A DNA stretch of 64,000 bases from the NCBI RefSeq assembly GCF_014650435.1, contig NZ_BMUY01000001.1, forward strand, positions 372,001 through 436,000, written 5' to 3'. A program made the position numbers and the translations under genes. The number at the start of each line of letters is the position of its first letter. Positions within the stretch are counted from its first letter, which is position 1. This document shows positions 53,498 through 62,290 of the stretch, piece by piece. The notes below the pieces were generated by a model, which saw only the letters and a program-made list of their open reading frames with translations, searched no databases and had not been told where the DNA came from. The DNA is from Streptomyces tendae. GTDB taxonomy: Bacteria; Actinomycetota; Actinomycetes; Streptomycetales; Streptomycetaceae.

Positions 53498-53524
53498 TAC
53501 AGTCCGTCGAAGTGCCGGACTGTA
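53498..53524. promoter_or_regulatory. Inverted repeat upstream of the acyl-CoA mutase gene
   Basis: TACAGTCCG (53498-53506), nine bases, then CGGACTGTA (53516-53524), a perfect 9-bp inverted repeat 64 bases before the mutase ATG in a 250-bp divergent gap. It could be a repressor site or a small hairpin in the leader. No cobalamin riboswitch is visible. Confidence 0.45.
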
Positions 53525-53588
53525 CCGGCGGGTAAAACACGGGTAGTCCGAGCGGTACGCACATGTGCTCAGCGGGAGGCATCACACC

Positions 53589-55169
53589 ATGACGCGCGAG
53601 TCCGAGTCCGGGCTGCCCATCGAACCGGTCTACGGGCCCGACGCCCTGACGGACTGGGACGCGGCCGACAAGCTGGGCGAGCCCGGGAAGTACCCCTTCA
53701 CCCGGGGCGTCTACCCGTCGATGTACACCGGCCGGCCGTGGACGATGCGCCAGTACGCCGGTTTCGGCACGGCGACCGAGTCCAACGCCCGCTACAAGCA
53801 GCTCATCGCCAACGGCACCATGGGCCTGTCGGTCGCCTTCGACCTGCCCACCCAGATGGGCCACGACTCCGACGCGCCGATCGCCAGCGGCGAGGTCGGC
53901 AAGGTCGGCGTCGCCATCGACTCCATCGACGACATGCGGGTGCTGTTCGGCGGCATCCCGCTGGACAAGGTCTCCACGTCGATGACGATCAACGCCCCGG
54001 CCGCCCTGCTGCTCCTGCTCTACCAACTCGTCGCCGAGGAACAGGGCGTGAGCGCGGACAAGCTCACCGGCACGATCCAGAACGACGTGCTGAAGGAGTA
54101 CATCGCGCGCGGGACGTACATCTTCCCGCCGAAGCCCTCGCTGCGGCTGATCGCCGACATCTTCAAGTACTGCAGGGCCGAGATCCCGAAGTGGAACACC
54201 ATCTCGATCTCCGGCTACCACATGGCCGAAGCGGGCGCCTCTCCCGCGCAGGAGATCGCGTTCACCCTCGCGGACGGCATCGAGTACGTGCGCACCGCGG
54301 TCGCGGCCGGCATGGACGTGGACGACTTCGCGCCCCGCCTGTCCTTCTTCTTCGTGGCCCGCACGACGATCCTGGAGGAGGTCGCCAAGTTCCGCGCGGC
54401 CCGCCGGATCTGGGCGCGGGTGATGAAGGAGGAGTTCGGCGCGAAGAACCCCAAGTCGCTGATGCTGCGCTTCCACACCCAGACCGCGGGCGTGCAGCTG
54501 ACCGCACAGCAGCCCGAGGTGAACCTGGTCCGGGTCGCGGTGCAGGGCTTGGGCGCGGTCCTCGGCGGCACGCAGTCGCTGCACACCAACTCCTTCGACG
54601 AGGCCATCGCGCTGCCCACCGACAAGTCCGCGCGCCTGGCCCTGCGCACCCAGCAGGTCCTCGCCTACGAGACGGACGTGACGGCGACCGTCGACCCCTT
54701 CGCCGGTTCCTACGTCGTCGAGCGGATGACCGACGACGTCGAGGCGGCGACCCTCGAGCTGATGGGCAAGGTCGAGGACCTCGGCGGCGCGGTCAACGCC
54801 ATCGAGCACGGCTTCCAGAAGAGCGAGATCGAGCGCTCCGCCTACCGCATCGCCCAGGAGACCGACTCCGGCGAGCGGGTCGTGGTCGGCGTCAACCGCT
54901 TCCAGCTCGCCGAGGAGGAGCCCTACGAGCCGCTCCGCGTCGACCCGGCCATCGAGGCCCAGCAGGCCGAACGCCTGGCCAGGCTCCGTGCGGAGCGCGA
55001 CCGGGCGTCGGTGGACTCGGCCCTGGCCGCCCTGAAGAAGGCCGCCGAGGGCGAGGACAACGTCCTGTACCCGATGAAGGACGCGCTGCGGGCACGCGCG
55101 ACGGTCGGCGAGGTGTGCAACGCGCTGCGGGAGGTCTGGGGGACGTACGTGCCCTCGGACGCCTTCTGA
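53589..55169 (+). CDS. B12-dependent acyl-CoA mutase, large-subunit-type
   Basis: The protein has 526 residues and is the catalytic half of a methylmalonyl-CoA mutase-family enzyme; no B12-binding domain (DxHxxG) is attached, so a small partner subunit must come from elsewhere. Family marks are [20 protein letters not shown] near 38-57, [28 protein letters not shown] and [13 protein letters not shown]. In methylmalonyl-CoA mutases the GYHM segment normally continues QEAGA; here Ala replaces Gln, so another acyl-CoA may be the substrate. GGGAGG precedes the ATG. Confidence 0.9.
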   Translation: MTRESESGLPIEPVYGPDALTDWDAADKLGEPGKYPFTRGVYPSMYTGRPWTMRQYAGFGTATESNARYKQLIANGTMGLSVAFDLPTQMGHDSDAPIASGEVGKVGVAIDSIDDMRVLFGGIPLDKVSTSMTINAPAALLLLLYQLVAEEQGVSADKLTGTIQNDVLKEYIARGTYIFPPKPSLRLIADIFKYCRAEIPKWNTISISGYHMAEAGASPAQEIAFTLADGIEYVRTAVAAGMDVDDFAPRLSFFFVARTTILEEVAKFRAARRIWARVMKEEFGAKNPKSLMLRFHTQTAGVQLTAQQPEVNLVRVAVQGLGAVLGGTQSLHTNSFDEAIALPTDKSARLALRTQQVLAYETDVTATVDPFAGSYVVERMTDDVEAATLELMGKVEDLGGAVNAIEHGFQKSEIERSAYRIAQETDSGERVVVGVNRFQLAEEEPYEPLRVDPAIEAQQAERLARLRAERDRASVDSALAALKKAAEGEDNVLYPMKDALRARATVGEVCNALREVWGTYVPSDAF

Positions 55170-55171
55170 GA

Positions 55172-55193
55172 GCCCGAAGGAACCGGTTCGGGC
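55172..55193. terminator. Hairpin between the mutase and monooxygenase genes
   Basis: GCCCGAA (55172-55178) pairs with TTCGGGC (55187-55193) around a short loop that itself contains GGAACCGG. It sits between the two convergent stops and can serve both. Confidence 0.65.
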
Positions 55194-55194
55194 C

Positions 55195-56634
55195 TCAGGC
55201 GCCCAGCCCGAACCGGCCCAGGTAGGCGTCGAGTCCCTCCGGCGTGTCGCCGGCCCACCCGACGTACCCGTCCGGCCGTACGAGGAACAGCCCCGTCCCG
55301 TACGCCCCGTGCGCGCCCCCGCGCACCACCGGTACCGCCGCCCCCACGGCACTGCCGGGCGCGTCGACGCCCAGCGCCAGCAGCGTCCAGTGCGGTCCCC
55401 GGAAGGCGTCGAAGAGCCGTACGCCGTCCACGTTCCCGTCGGGCGCGCGGTCCCCGGCCCGTACCGTGCCCTCGCCCACGGTGCCGCGCGACTCCACCGT
55501 CAGCGACGAGTCCCGGTATCCGATCCCCAGCTGCCGGGTCGCCCTGCCGCGTTGCACCTCGCCGCGGTGGACGGCGGTCGACAGGTTGAGCATGTCCGCG
55601 GCGATCGGGCGCCGTTCCTCCTCGTAGCTGTCCAGGAGCGCGGCCTGCGCCCCTGCCTTCAGTACGGCGTCCAGCTTCCAGCCCAGGTTGTAGGCGTCCT
55701 GGATGCTGGTGTTCAGCCCCTGGCCGCCCGCGGGGGAGTGCACGTGCGCGGCGTCGCCGGCGATGAACACCCGGCCCGCGCGGAAACGGTCGGCCAGCGC
55801 CGCCCGCGGCCGGAAGTCGGAGGCCCAGCGGACCTCGGTGACGTCCTCGGCGGCGATGTGCGAGCGCTCCGCGAGGACCTTGCGGATGCCGTCGGGGGAG
55901 GTGTCGACCTCCGTGCCCGCCGGGAACCGCGCCATCACCTGGAAGTCCTCGGTGCCGGCCAGGGGGCAGACGGCAAGGAGGTCGTCGCCCTCGCGCGGTG
56001 GGAAGACGTGCCAGTTGTCGCGGTCCAGGCCGCTGATCCGCACGTCCGCCACCAGCGTCGGGTTCGGGTCGACGTCCTCGCCGGTCATGCCGATGCCCAG
56101 CGCGCGGCGCACCGCCGACCGGCCGCCGTCCGCCCCGACCAGGTAGCGGGCGCGCAGCGTACGGCCCGAGGACAGGTGCGCGGTCACGCCCGCCGCGTCC
56201 TGCGCGACACCGACGACCTCGTGCTGGAAGGCGACCCTGCCGCCCAGCTCCGCGAGGCGCTGCGCCAGGACTTCCTGGGTGCGCCACTGCGGCACCATCC
56301 AAGACCTGTTGTACGGCGAGTCCTCGCTCGGCTCGGCCGGCTCGAACATGTGGTGCTCGCCGACCCGCTCGCCGTCCTTCCAGATCATGCCGATCGGATA
56401 GGTGCCGCCCACCGCGTGGATCGCGTCGACGACGCCGAGGTCGTCGAAGACCTCCATCGTGCGGGGCTGGAAGCCCTTGCCCCGCGAGCCCGGGAACAGC
56501 TCGCCCGCGCCCTCCAGCACCAGCGCGTCCACTCCGCGCCGGGCCAGGTCGATCCCGAGGGCGAGGCCGGTGGGGCCCGCGCCGACGATCAGAACCTCGG
56601 GTTCCGCCGCATCCACGACATGCGAGACATTCAT
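55195..56634 (-). CDS. FAD-dependent aromatic-type monooxygenase
   Basis: The protein has 479 residues of the class A (PheA/TfdB, RdmE-like) hydroxylases. The FAD loop is LIVGAGPTGLALG near 15-27, the middle motif is VGADGGRSAVRRAL near 166, and the ribityl motif is GDAAHVHSPAGGQGLNTSIQ near 292. A C-terminal thioredoxin-like domain of about 110 residues follows. Members hydroxylate aromatic or polyketide substrates with NADPH and oxygen; the substrate is unknown. It is divergent from a TetR gene whose operators overlap its ribosome site. Confidence 0.92.
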   Translation of the reverse strand: MNVSHVVDAAEPEVLIVGAGPTGLALGIDLARRGVDALVLEGAGELFPGSRGKGFQPRTMEVFDDLGVVDAIHAVGGTYPIGMIWKDGERVGEHHMFEPAEPSEDSPYNRSWMVPQWRTQEVLAQRLAELGGRVAFQHEVVGVAQDAAGVTAHLSSGRTLRARYLVGADGGRSAVRRALGIGMTGEDVDPNPTLVADVRISGLDRDNWHVFPPREGDDLLAVCPLAGTEDFQVMARFPAGTEVDTSPDGIRKVLAERSHIAAEDVTEVRWASDFRPRAALADRFRAGRVFIAGDAAHVHSPAGGQGLNTSIQDAYNLGWKLDAVLKAGAQAALLDSYEEERRPIAADMLNLSTAVHRGEVQRGRATRQLGIGYRDSSLTVESRGTVGEGTVRAGDRAPDGNVDGVRLFDAFRGPHWTLLALGVDAPGSAVGAAVPVVRGGAHGAYGTGLFLVRPDGYVGWAGDTPEGLDAYLGRFGLGA

Positions 56635-56644
56635 GACAACTCTC

Positions 56645-56697
56645 CTTAACCTTGTTAAGTGCCGTCCGGGTTCGAGAATGGCCTTAACGCCGTTAAG
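56645..56697. promoter_or_regulatory. Twin TetR operators between monooxygenase and regulator
   Basis: CTTAAC-CTT-GTTAAG (56645-56659) and CTTAAC-GCC-GTTAAG (56683-56697) are two 15-bp palindromes 38 bp apart, centre to centre. The first overlaps the AAGGAG ribosome site of the monooxygenase gene; the second ends nine bases before the TetR start. One regulator could shut off both directions. Confidence 0.8.
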
Positions 56698-56706
56698 CTG
56701 TCAAGT

Positions 56707-57357
56707 GTGAGTACGGAACGACGCGCCCCCCTCGACCGCCGACGGGTCGCGGACACGGCGCTGAAGCTGCTGAACGAGGTCGGTCTGGACGGCCTGACCC
56801 TGCGCACCATCGCCAGGGAGCTGGACGTCAAGGCGCCGGCCCTCTACTGGCACTTCAAGGACAAGCAGGCCCTGCTCGACGAGATGGCCACCGAGATGTA
56901 CCGGCGGATGGTCGCCGCGACCCCCCTCGACCCGGCCGACACCTGGCGGGAGCGGCTGCTCAGGGCCAACCGCGGGCTGCGCGCGTCCCTGCTCGCCTAC
57001 CGGGACGGCGCCAAGGTGTTCAGCGGTTCACGCTTCACCGGCGCGGTGCACGCCGAGCAGATGGAGGAGACCCTGCGGCTGTTCACCGCCGCCGGACTCA
57101 CCCTCGCGCAGGCGGTGCGGGCGACCAACACGACGTATCTGTTCACGCTCGGTTTCGTCACCGAGGAACAGGGCGTCGAGCCCCTGCCCGGGGAGCGCCG
57201 GGAGGGCTTCGACGTGGACGAACGCGCCCGCCTGCTGGCCGACTACCCCCTGACGGCCGCGGCGGGCGCGGAGATCTTCACGGACTACGACCGGCACTTC
57301 GAGGAGTCGCTGGCCCTGGTGATCGCGGGTGTCGCGGCGTCCTACGGCCTCGACTGA
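56707..57357 (+). CDS. TetR-family regulator of the monooxygenase
   Basis: The protein has 216 residues. The helix-turn-helix is at about 10-55 (VADTALKLLNEVGLDGLTLR, then DVKAPALYWHFKDKQALLDE), and the rest matches the TetR_C ligand domain of the tetracycline-repressor subgroup, which often controls a divergent drug or monooxygenase gene. The GTG at 56707 is taken because the longer frame from 56659 would cross the second operator. The stop overlaps the convergent methyltransferase gene by 16 bases. Confidence 0.92.
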   Translation: MSTERRAPLDRRRVADTALKLLNEVGLDGLTLRTIARELDVKAPALYWHFKDKQALLDEMATEMYRRMVAATPLDPADTWRERLLRANRGLRASLLAYRDGAKVFSGSRFTGAVHAEQMEETLRLFTAAGLTLAQAVRATNTTYLFTLGFVTEEQGVEPLPGERREGFDVDERARLLADYPLTAAAGAEIFTDYDRHFEESLALVIAGVAASYGLD

Positions 57358-58340
57358 GCCGTCCCCGGCGTCCTGCCCGCCTTCGCCCGCCGCTCCGCCC
57401 GGTACCGGCGCACCGCCCGCGTGACGACCGGCGGCAGCAGGTCCAGGGCGAGCCGCCGGGTGCGGTCCCGCGGGGTCGACGGCCGGGCCGTCCGCGCCGC
57501 CGGCCGGGCCTGCGGGGTCCGGTCGGGCACCGGCGCGGCCTGTGTCCCGCCCGCCTCGGGGGCGGGGACGGGCGCCGGGTGCCGCGAGGAGGGCAGCGAG
57601 GGCGGCCGCAGCCGCTTGCCCTTGGCGCGGGTCCGCACCAGCCGGTGCCCGGCGGCCCGCTCCACGGTCACCGCGATGTCGTCGCGGCCGCGCAGCGCGG
57701 CGATCAGCTCCTCCCGCACCGGCTCCGGGTCGCCCCAGGTGCCGTACAGCTTCTGGCTGCTCAGGCAGACCGGGCGCAGCCCGCGGTTGAGCACCGCCTC
57801 CCAGGCCGCGACGGCGACGCCCGGGGTGTGCTCGCTGCGGAAGTCGTCCAGGACCACGATGCCGTCGGGCACCAGCAGCTCCTTGGCCGCGCCGATGTCG
57901 CCCTCGACGTGCTCGTACAGGTGCGAGGCGTCGATGTGGACGAAGCGGCAGGTGCCCGGCACGACCTCGTCGACGACCGCGGAACTGGGCGCCTGGACGA
58001 TCTTCGGCAGGGTGTGGTGGAAGGCGAGGTAGTTCCGTTCGAAGGCCTGGCGGGTGAGTGAGGAGTACGACTTCGCCGCCTCCGCCCGGTTGGCCGCGTC
58101 CGGGGGCTCGGCCCCGAACAGGTCGCAGACGGTGAGCGTCTCGCCGTCCCGCAGCCGGTGCCCGAGCAGGATCGCGCTCTTGCCCAGGTAGGCGCCCAGT
58201 TCCAGCAGGTCGCCGCGGGTGTCCAGCCTCTCCTGCCGCTCCAGGAACCAGGAGAACAGCACCTGGTCGAGCGGCCAGAACCAGCCGGGGACGTCGTTCA
58301 GCTCACCGGGGTACTCGTGCGTCTCTTGCGCAGTGGCCAT
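57342..58340 (-). CDS. Class I SAM methyltransferase with long basic tail
   Basis: The protein has 332 residues. The SAM-binding core is at about 40-230: LLELGAYLGKSAILLGHRL, the acidic VCDLFGAEPP, FVHIDASHLYEHVEGDI and GIVVLDDF, typical of the Methyltransf_24/TylF-like group that modifies sugars. From about 240 a Pro/Ala/Arg-rich tail follows, ending in a basic helix (TRAVRRYRAERRAKAG) that may bind membrane. An alternative ATG at 58355 would add five residues. It follows a related methyltransferase gene by 146 bp, on the same strand, in a surface-polymer cluster. Confidence 0.85.
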   Translation of the reverse strand: MATAQETHEYPGELNDVPGWFWPLDQVLFSWFLERQERLDTRGDLLELGAYLGKSAILLGHRLRDGETLTVCDLFGAEPPDAANRAEAAKSYSSLTRQAFERNYLAFHHTLPKIVQAPSSAVVDEVVPGTCRFVHIDASHLYEHVEGDIGAAKELLVPDGIVVLDDFRSEHTPGVAVAAWEAVLNRGLRPVCLSSQKLYGTWGDPEPVREELIAALRGRDDIAVTVERAAGHRLVRTRAKGKRLRPPSLPSSRHPAPVPAPEAGGTQAAPVPDRTPQARPAARTARPSTPRDRTRRLALDLLPPVVTRAVRRYRAERRAKAGRTPGTAQSRP

Positions 58341-58486
58341 GAGGCGAGGATGCATCCTCGGTGGCCGAAATGGAGTCGGCACGCGCGATCCGACGGTCAG
58401 AAAATCGCACGTATCGCTCAATGTGTCCGGGGTGCCACCGTGCGCAGCCCGCCCGGGAAACCCGCGCGAAGCCCTCGGCGGGCCCC

Positions 58487-59398
58487 TCAGGAAGCCCGCA
58501 GGAAGGCGGAGTGGGCCGCCTTGCCGAGGTAGGTGAACCGGGTGTCGTCCTTCAGGTGCTCGTCGAGCGCCTCCTTGATGCCCGGCCAGCTCGGGTCCCC
58601 GAAGTCGTCCAGCACGACGATCGCGCCGGGCGCGGCGATCTCCTCGGCCCACTGGAGATCCTGGCGCACCCCCTTCGCCGAGTGGTCGCCGTCGACGACG
58701 ATCACGCCGTAGGAGCGGTCGGAGACGGCCGCCCGGGTGTCGAGGTCCTCGGAGAACCCCTGCTGGATGCGGGCCGCCGCGCCGGCCGGACCGGCCAGGG
58801 CGAGATTGGTGCGCACGGCGTGCTCGTCCACCGGCGTGCCCGTCGGGTCTGGGCGCACGGTGGTGCCGGGCTGGAGCTGCACACCGGCGAATGGGTCCAC
58901 GATGGTCAGCGCCGGGCTGCGCCCGTCGCGCTCCAGCATCCGCAGCAGACCGGTGGAGAACATGCCGTACAGCGTGCCTATCTCCAGGACCTCGTCGTTC
59001 GGCGGGCCGAGCAGCGGGATCGAGGCGAGCTTGCCGCAGATGTTCATGGTGCCGCCCGCGACCCGGCCCACCCCCAGCGACTCCAGGGCCATCAGGAGAC
59101 GGTAGGCCGTGGCCACGTTGCGCTCGGCCGCGACCCGGTCCCCGGCCAGCGCCGCGACCTCGCGGTGCAGCCGTTCCAGGGACCCCTTGGCCACCATCCG
59201 GGAGAGGCCGCGCCCGGACGGTCCGACCAGCAGCTCGAAGGTGAGCTGCTGCTTCTCGGTCACCTCGGCGTCGGACACCGGTGGTCGGCGGGACTCCGCG
59301 GCGCGGATCCGCCGCTCGATGCGCTGATCGATGAGATCGGCGACGGGACGCAGCAGACGCCGGCCGGCGGAGCTGCGGATCAGGGTACGGCTGTTCAT
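58487..59398 (-). CDS. Class I SAM methyltransferase
   Basis: The protein has 303 residues. After a basic helical N-terminus of about 100 residues, the SAM core has VLEIGTLYGMFSTGLLRML near 138, TIVDPFAGV, a YGVIVVDGDHSAKGVRQDL motif near 232 and GAIVVLDDFGDP. The VDGDH motif marks the same class as the downstream gene and CmcI-type enzymes. The two probably methylate sugars or teichulosonic-type polymer units; this is inferred from place. It is divergent from the acyltransferase gene across 357 bp. Confidence 0.85.
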   Translation of the reverse strand: MNSRTLIRSSAGRRLLRPVADLIDQRIERRIRAAESRRPPVSDAEVTEKQQLTFELLVGPSGRGLSRMVAKGSLERLHREVAALAGDRVAAERNVATAYRLLMALESLGVGRVAGGTMNICGKLASIPLLGPPNDEVLEIGTLYGMFSTGLLRMLERDGRSPALTIVDPFAGVQLQPGTTVRPDPTGTPVDEHAVRTNLALAGPAGAAARIQQGFSEDLDTRAAVSDRSYGVIVVDGDHSAKGVRQDLQWAEEIAAPGAIVVLDDFGDPSWPGIKEALDEHLKDDTRFTYLGKAAHSAFLRAS

Positions 59399-59755
59399 GG
59401 GTCAACGACCTCTATCCGTCACGGAAGTGAACGTGGGTGCGTGCAACGCCAGTGGGGTGGGTGAGGCCAGACTAGGGAGATACCGCGCCCGAGACGCAGC
59501 CTCCGGGCGGACCAAGGGGCGAACTTCTGCGGAACGACGGATGGCCGGACGATGGCGGCTCCCGGTGTTCACCGGGGAGTCACGCACATGTCGCCGATGT
59601 TCATCCGGCGGCGCTTCCCGGCGCTCACGGGCCTCTCATAGCCTGCACCGACGCGCCGCGCGGCGCCGAGTGCGAGCGCGCGCGACGCGGCATGCCGATC
59701 CCCCGGCCCGGCCCACGGCGCCGGGCCCGTGCGTCCAACCCGGGAGTGACCACCC
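59399..59755. other. Divergent intergenic region of the glycopolymer cluster
   Basis: No supported gene lies in these 357 bp. On the minus strand TAGTCT near 59470-59475 could be a -10 for the methyltransferase gene. On the plus strand CATAGCCT near 59637 could be a -10 for the acyltransferase gene, giving a leader of about 110 bases. Several ORF-like stretches here have non-Streptomyces third-base patterns and are rejected. Confidence 0.4.
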
Positions 59756-60862
59756 ATCGCCGCCGAGCCCCTGACCGCAACCGAGCCGGTCCGCCCCGCC
59801 GCCCCCGTCGCCGCCCAGGAGCGGGCGGCGCGCCCCCGCGGGGAACACCGGTACGACGTCGACCTCGTGCGGGTGCTGGCCTCGGTCGGGGTCATCGTCT
59901 GCCACGCCGCCGGCGAACTGATGAAGGCCGTCGACCGCGACCCCGCGCAGGGCGGCCCCGTCTACTGGACGGGGATCACCGGGGACGCGCTGAGCCGCTG
60001 CGCCGTGCCGCTGTTCTTCGCGATCGCCGGCTGGGTCGTCCTCAGCGGGGCCCCGCCCCGCGACGGCCGGCAGGTCCGCAAGCGGCTCACCCGCATCCTC
60101 GTGCCGCTCGCCGTGTGGACCGCCCTCTACCTGCTGTGGGACCGGGCCCGGGACACCAACACCGAACCCACCGCCCAGCTCGCCAGGGACGCGGTGTTCG
60201 CCTCCGTGCAGCCCGCCTTCCACCTCTGGTACCTGTACGCCTACGTCCCGGTGATCCTGCTGCTGTCGGTGGCCGTCCTGGTCAGGAACGGCAAGCGGCC
60301 CTGGGGCGCGGGCGCCGCCCTGCTCGGCCTGGCGCTCGCGCCGACCCTTCTGGGCGACCTCGGGCGCCTCCTCGACGTACGCGTGCCCCCGTTCGCCTGG
60401 CAGTTCGGCGTCTACCAGATCGCGTACGCCGTCGCCGGGGCCGTCCTGCTGTCGCTGCCGGGTTCCGCGGTCGCGGGCCGGCGCCGACGCCTGCTGTGGC
60501 TGGCGGGCGGGCTCCTGGCGTGGGCCGCGGTCGCCGTCTACGAGCACCGGGTGCACTTCCCGAGCCCCTACGCCTCCGTGGTGGTGGCGCTGCTGGCCGG
60601 CACCCTGCTCATGGCGCTCGACCGGATCAGGGTGCCCGAGCGGTTCCGGCCGCTCCTCGGCAGGCTTGCCGGGGCCTCCTTCGGCGCCTACCTGGTCCAC
60701 CTGGTCTTCCTGGAGGCGCTCGCCCCGCGGCTGGTGTCGGCGGACGCGGGCTGGGCGGGCGCCGCGGGCGCTCTCGCCGGTCTGACGGCCGTCACGGTCG
60801 TACTGTCGTTCGCCGCCGCCCTGGTGTGGACGCGGCTGCGGCTGGACCGCTGGCTGGGCTGA
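59756..60862 (+). CDS. Acyltransferase family 3 membrane protein, probable ATC start
   Basis: The protein would have 368 residues and about ten helices. The family's first motif is RYDVDLVRVLASVGVIVCHA (Asp/Arg and the acceptor histidine), followed by LFFAIAGWVVLSG. Such enzymes put acetyl or succinyl groups on surface sugars. The only ATG/GTG/TTG in frame is the GTG at 59867, which would cut off the conserved YDVDLVR. An in-frame TGA lies at 59747-59749. ATC at 59756, nine bases after GGGAG, is therefore the best start; a CTG at 59771 is another option. A sequencing or mutation error at the start codon is also possible. Confidence 0.7.
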   Translation: MAAEPLTATEPVRPAAPVAAQERAARPRGEHRYDVDLVRVLASVGVIVCHAAGELMKAVDRDPAQGGPVYWTGITGDALSRCAVPLFFAIAGWVVLSGAPPRDGRQVRKRLTRILVPLAVWTALYLLWDRARDTNTEPTAQLARDAVFASVQPAFHLWYLYAYVPVILLLSVAVLVRNGKRPWGAGAALLGLALAPTLLGDLGRLLDVRVPPFAWQFGVYQIAYAVAGAVLLSLPGSAVAGRRRRLLWLAGGLLAWAAVAVYEHRVHFPSPYASVVVALLAGTLLMALDRIRVPERFRPLLGRLAGASFGAYLVHLVFLEALAPRLVSADAGWAGAAGALAGLTAVTVVLSFAAALVWTRLRLDRWLG

Positions 60863-60879
60863 GCCGGGGCAGCGGAGAC

Positions 60880-60914
60880 GCCGGAGCCCCCGCCGTCCGG
60901 GCGGGGGCTCCGGC
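60880..60914. terminator. Bidirectional terminator of the acyltransferase and polysialyltransferase-like genes
   Basis: A perfect 15-bp stem (GCCGGAGCCCCCGCC at 60880-60894 with its complement at 60900-60914) and a five-base loop lie between two convergent stops. It is the strongest hairpin in the window. Confidence 0.88.
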
Positions 60915-60931
60915 CCACCTGCTACTTCCTC

Positions 60932-62287
60932 CTACTTCTTTCCGGCACCGCGCCGCACGGCCCGGCGCACCACGCGCCTGGCCCGCCGCACCTGGAGCTT
61001 CGCGCGCAGTTGCGGGCGGCTGCCGGGCAGGCCCAGCTCGGTCAGCCGCAGCTCGGGGAAGTAGTACCCGGGGGTGGCGGAGAGATGGTCGCGCAGCCAG
61101 TCCTCCGTCGGCCTGCGCAACTCCGCGTACGTCTTGGGCTGCATGCAGAAGCCGATGGCCCGCACCAGCGGCGACAGGGACTCGGGCGCCGCTCCGACGA
61201 GCGCCGGCTCCCGGCCGCCCTCCAGGTCGGGCACCAGGTGGTCGACGACGGCCAGGGGCACCCGGTTGCTGTTCGGGTACGGCTTGAGCCGCTCCATCAC
61301 CAGCGCCGTCCCGACCCGGGCGACGGGCACCCGGTAGTAGGCGGAGGCGGTCACCATCGCCGTCGAGAAGCAGCCGACGACGAGTTCCGGGGCGCAGTGG
61401 TCGTACAGGGTCTCGGCCAACAGGGGCGCGTCCAGCACAGTGAGCCGCACGCCGGCGTCCGCGGCCGCCTTGCTGAGGGCCGCCGTGTAGCCGGCGGGCG
61501 CCGTCGGGTGGGGCTTGAAGACGACGGAGCGGTGCCCGGCCCGCGCGGCCCCGGTCAGCATCCGGACGTGGAGGTCCTCCTCCTCCTGCGCCGTGAGGAT
61601 GTTGATCGCCGCCAGGTACTGGCCGAGCAGCACGGCCGTCGGCTTCTCCCGTACCACGGGCGCCAGTTCGGGGCCGTCGGCCGCTTCCCGGGAGATCTCG
61701 TCGAGCACCGCGCGGAACGCCGCGTCGGGGACGACCTCGGGCTCGACGCCGAACTCCGAGAGCAGCATCGGCCTCAGACCCGGGATCAGGTCGAGGTGGA
61801 GCAGGCGGCGGATGCGGCGCGCGAGGGTCAGCGGCAGCTTCTCGCGGGTCGGGCCGTAGCTCATCAGGCCGTCGGCGTACACGTGGAGGGCGGCCTCGGA
61901 GAAGATCGCCGCCAGCGCGCGGGCCGGGTTGACCTGGATCGACTCGACGGCCAGCTCGATCAGGTCCCGCTCGTCGATGCCCCAGGCGAGCCGGAATGCC
62001 TTCTGCCACAGCGACACGTCGTTGCCCCGGGGGCCCCAGGCGCTGGGGTGGTGCGGGCGGATCGCCTCGTTCCACGACACCACGTCGTCGAACCGGCCGG
62101 ATATTCGCCCGTACCCGTGCATCTCGTCCAGGCGCAGCGCGGTCTCGGGTATCGCCGCGTTGTTGGACACCAGCAGGACGCGCCGGGCCTGATCGCGCGG
62201 CCCGAACAGGCCGGCGTCCAGCGCCGCGGCGAGGGTGGCCGCGCCGTAGAGCGTGGAGACCTGGAAGATCTGGGTCTTGTGGGGCAT
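60932..62287 (-). CDS. Polysialyltransferase-like glycosyltransferase
   Basis: The protein has 451 residues and resembles the alpha-2,8-polysialyltransferase family. It begins TQIFQVSTLYGAATLAAALD. Catalytic-type motifs are VFKPHPTAP near 264 (HP motif) and VVGCFSTAMVTAS near 316 (the S-T motif). The C-terminus is a basic helix (RRARRVVRRAVRRGAGKK) suited to the inner membrane. In Streptomyces such genes lie in clusters for teichulosonic (Kdn-type) acid polymers, so polymerisation of a nonulosonic sugar is the best guess. The family 2 transferase gene ends three bases upstream. Confidence 0.82.
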   Translation of the reverse strand: MPHKTQIFQVSTLYGAATLAAALDAGLFGPRDQARRVLLVSNNAAIPETALRLDEMHGYGRISGRFDDVVSWNEAIRPHHPSAWGPRGNDVSLWQKAFRLAWGIDERDLIELAVESIQVNPARALAAIFSEAALHVYADGLMSYGPTREKLPLTLARRIRRLLHLDLIPGLRPMLLSEFGVEPEVVPDAAFRAVLDEISREAADGPELAPVVREKPTAVLLGQYLAAINILTAQEEEDLHVRMLTGAARAGHRSVVFKPHPTAPAGYTAALSKAAADAGVRLTVLDAPLLAETLYDHCAPELVVGCFSTAMVTASAYYRVPVARVGTALVMERLKPYPNSNRVPLAVVDHLVPDLEGGREPALVGAAPESLSPLVRAIGFCMQPKTYAELRRPTEDWLRDHLSATPGYYFPELRLTELGLPGSRPQLRAKLQVRRARRVVRRAVRRGAGKK

Positions 62288-62290
62288 GGA

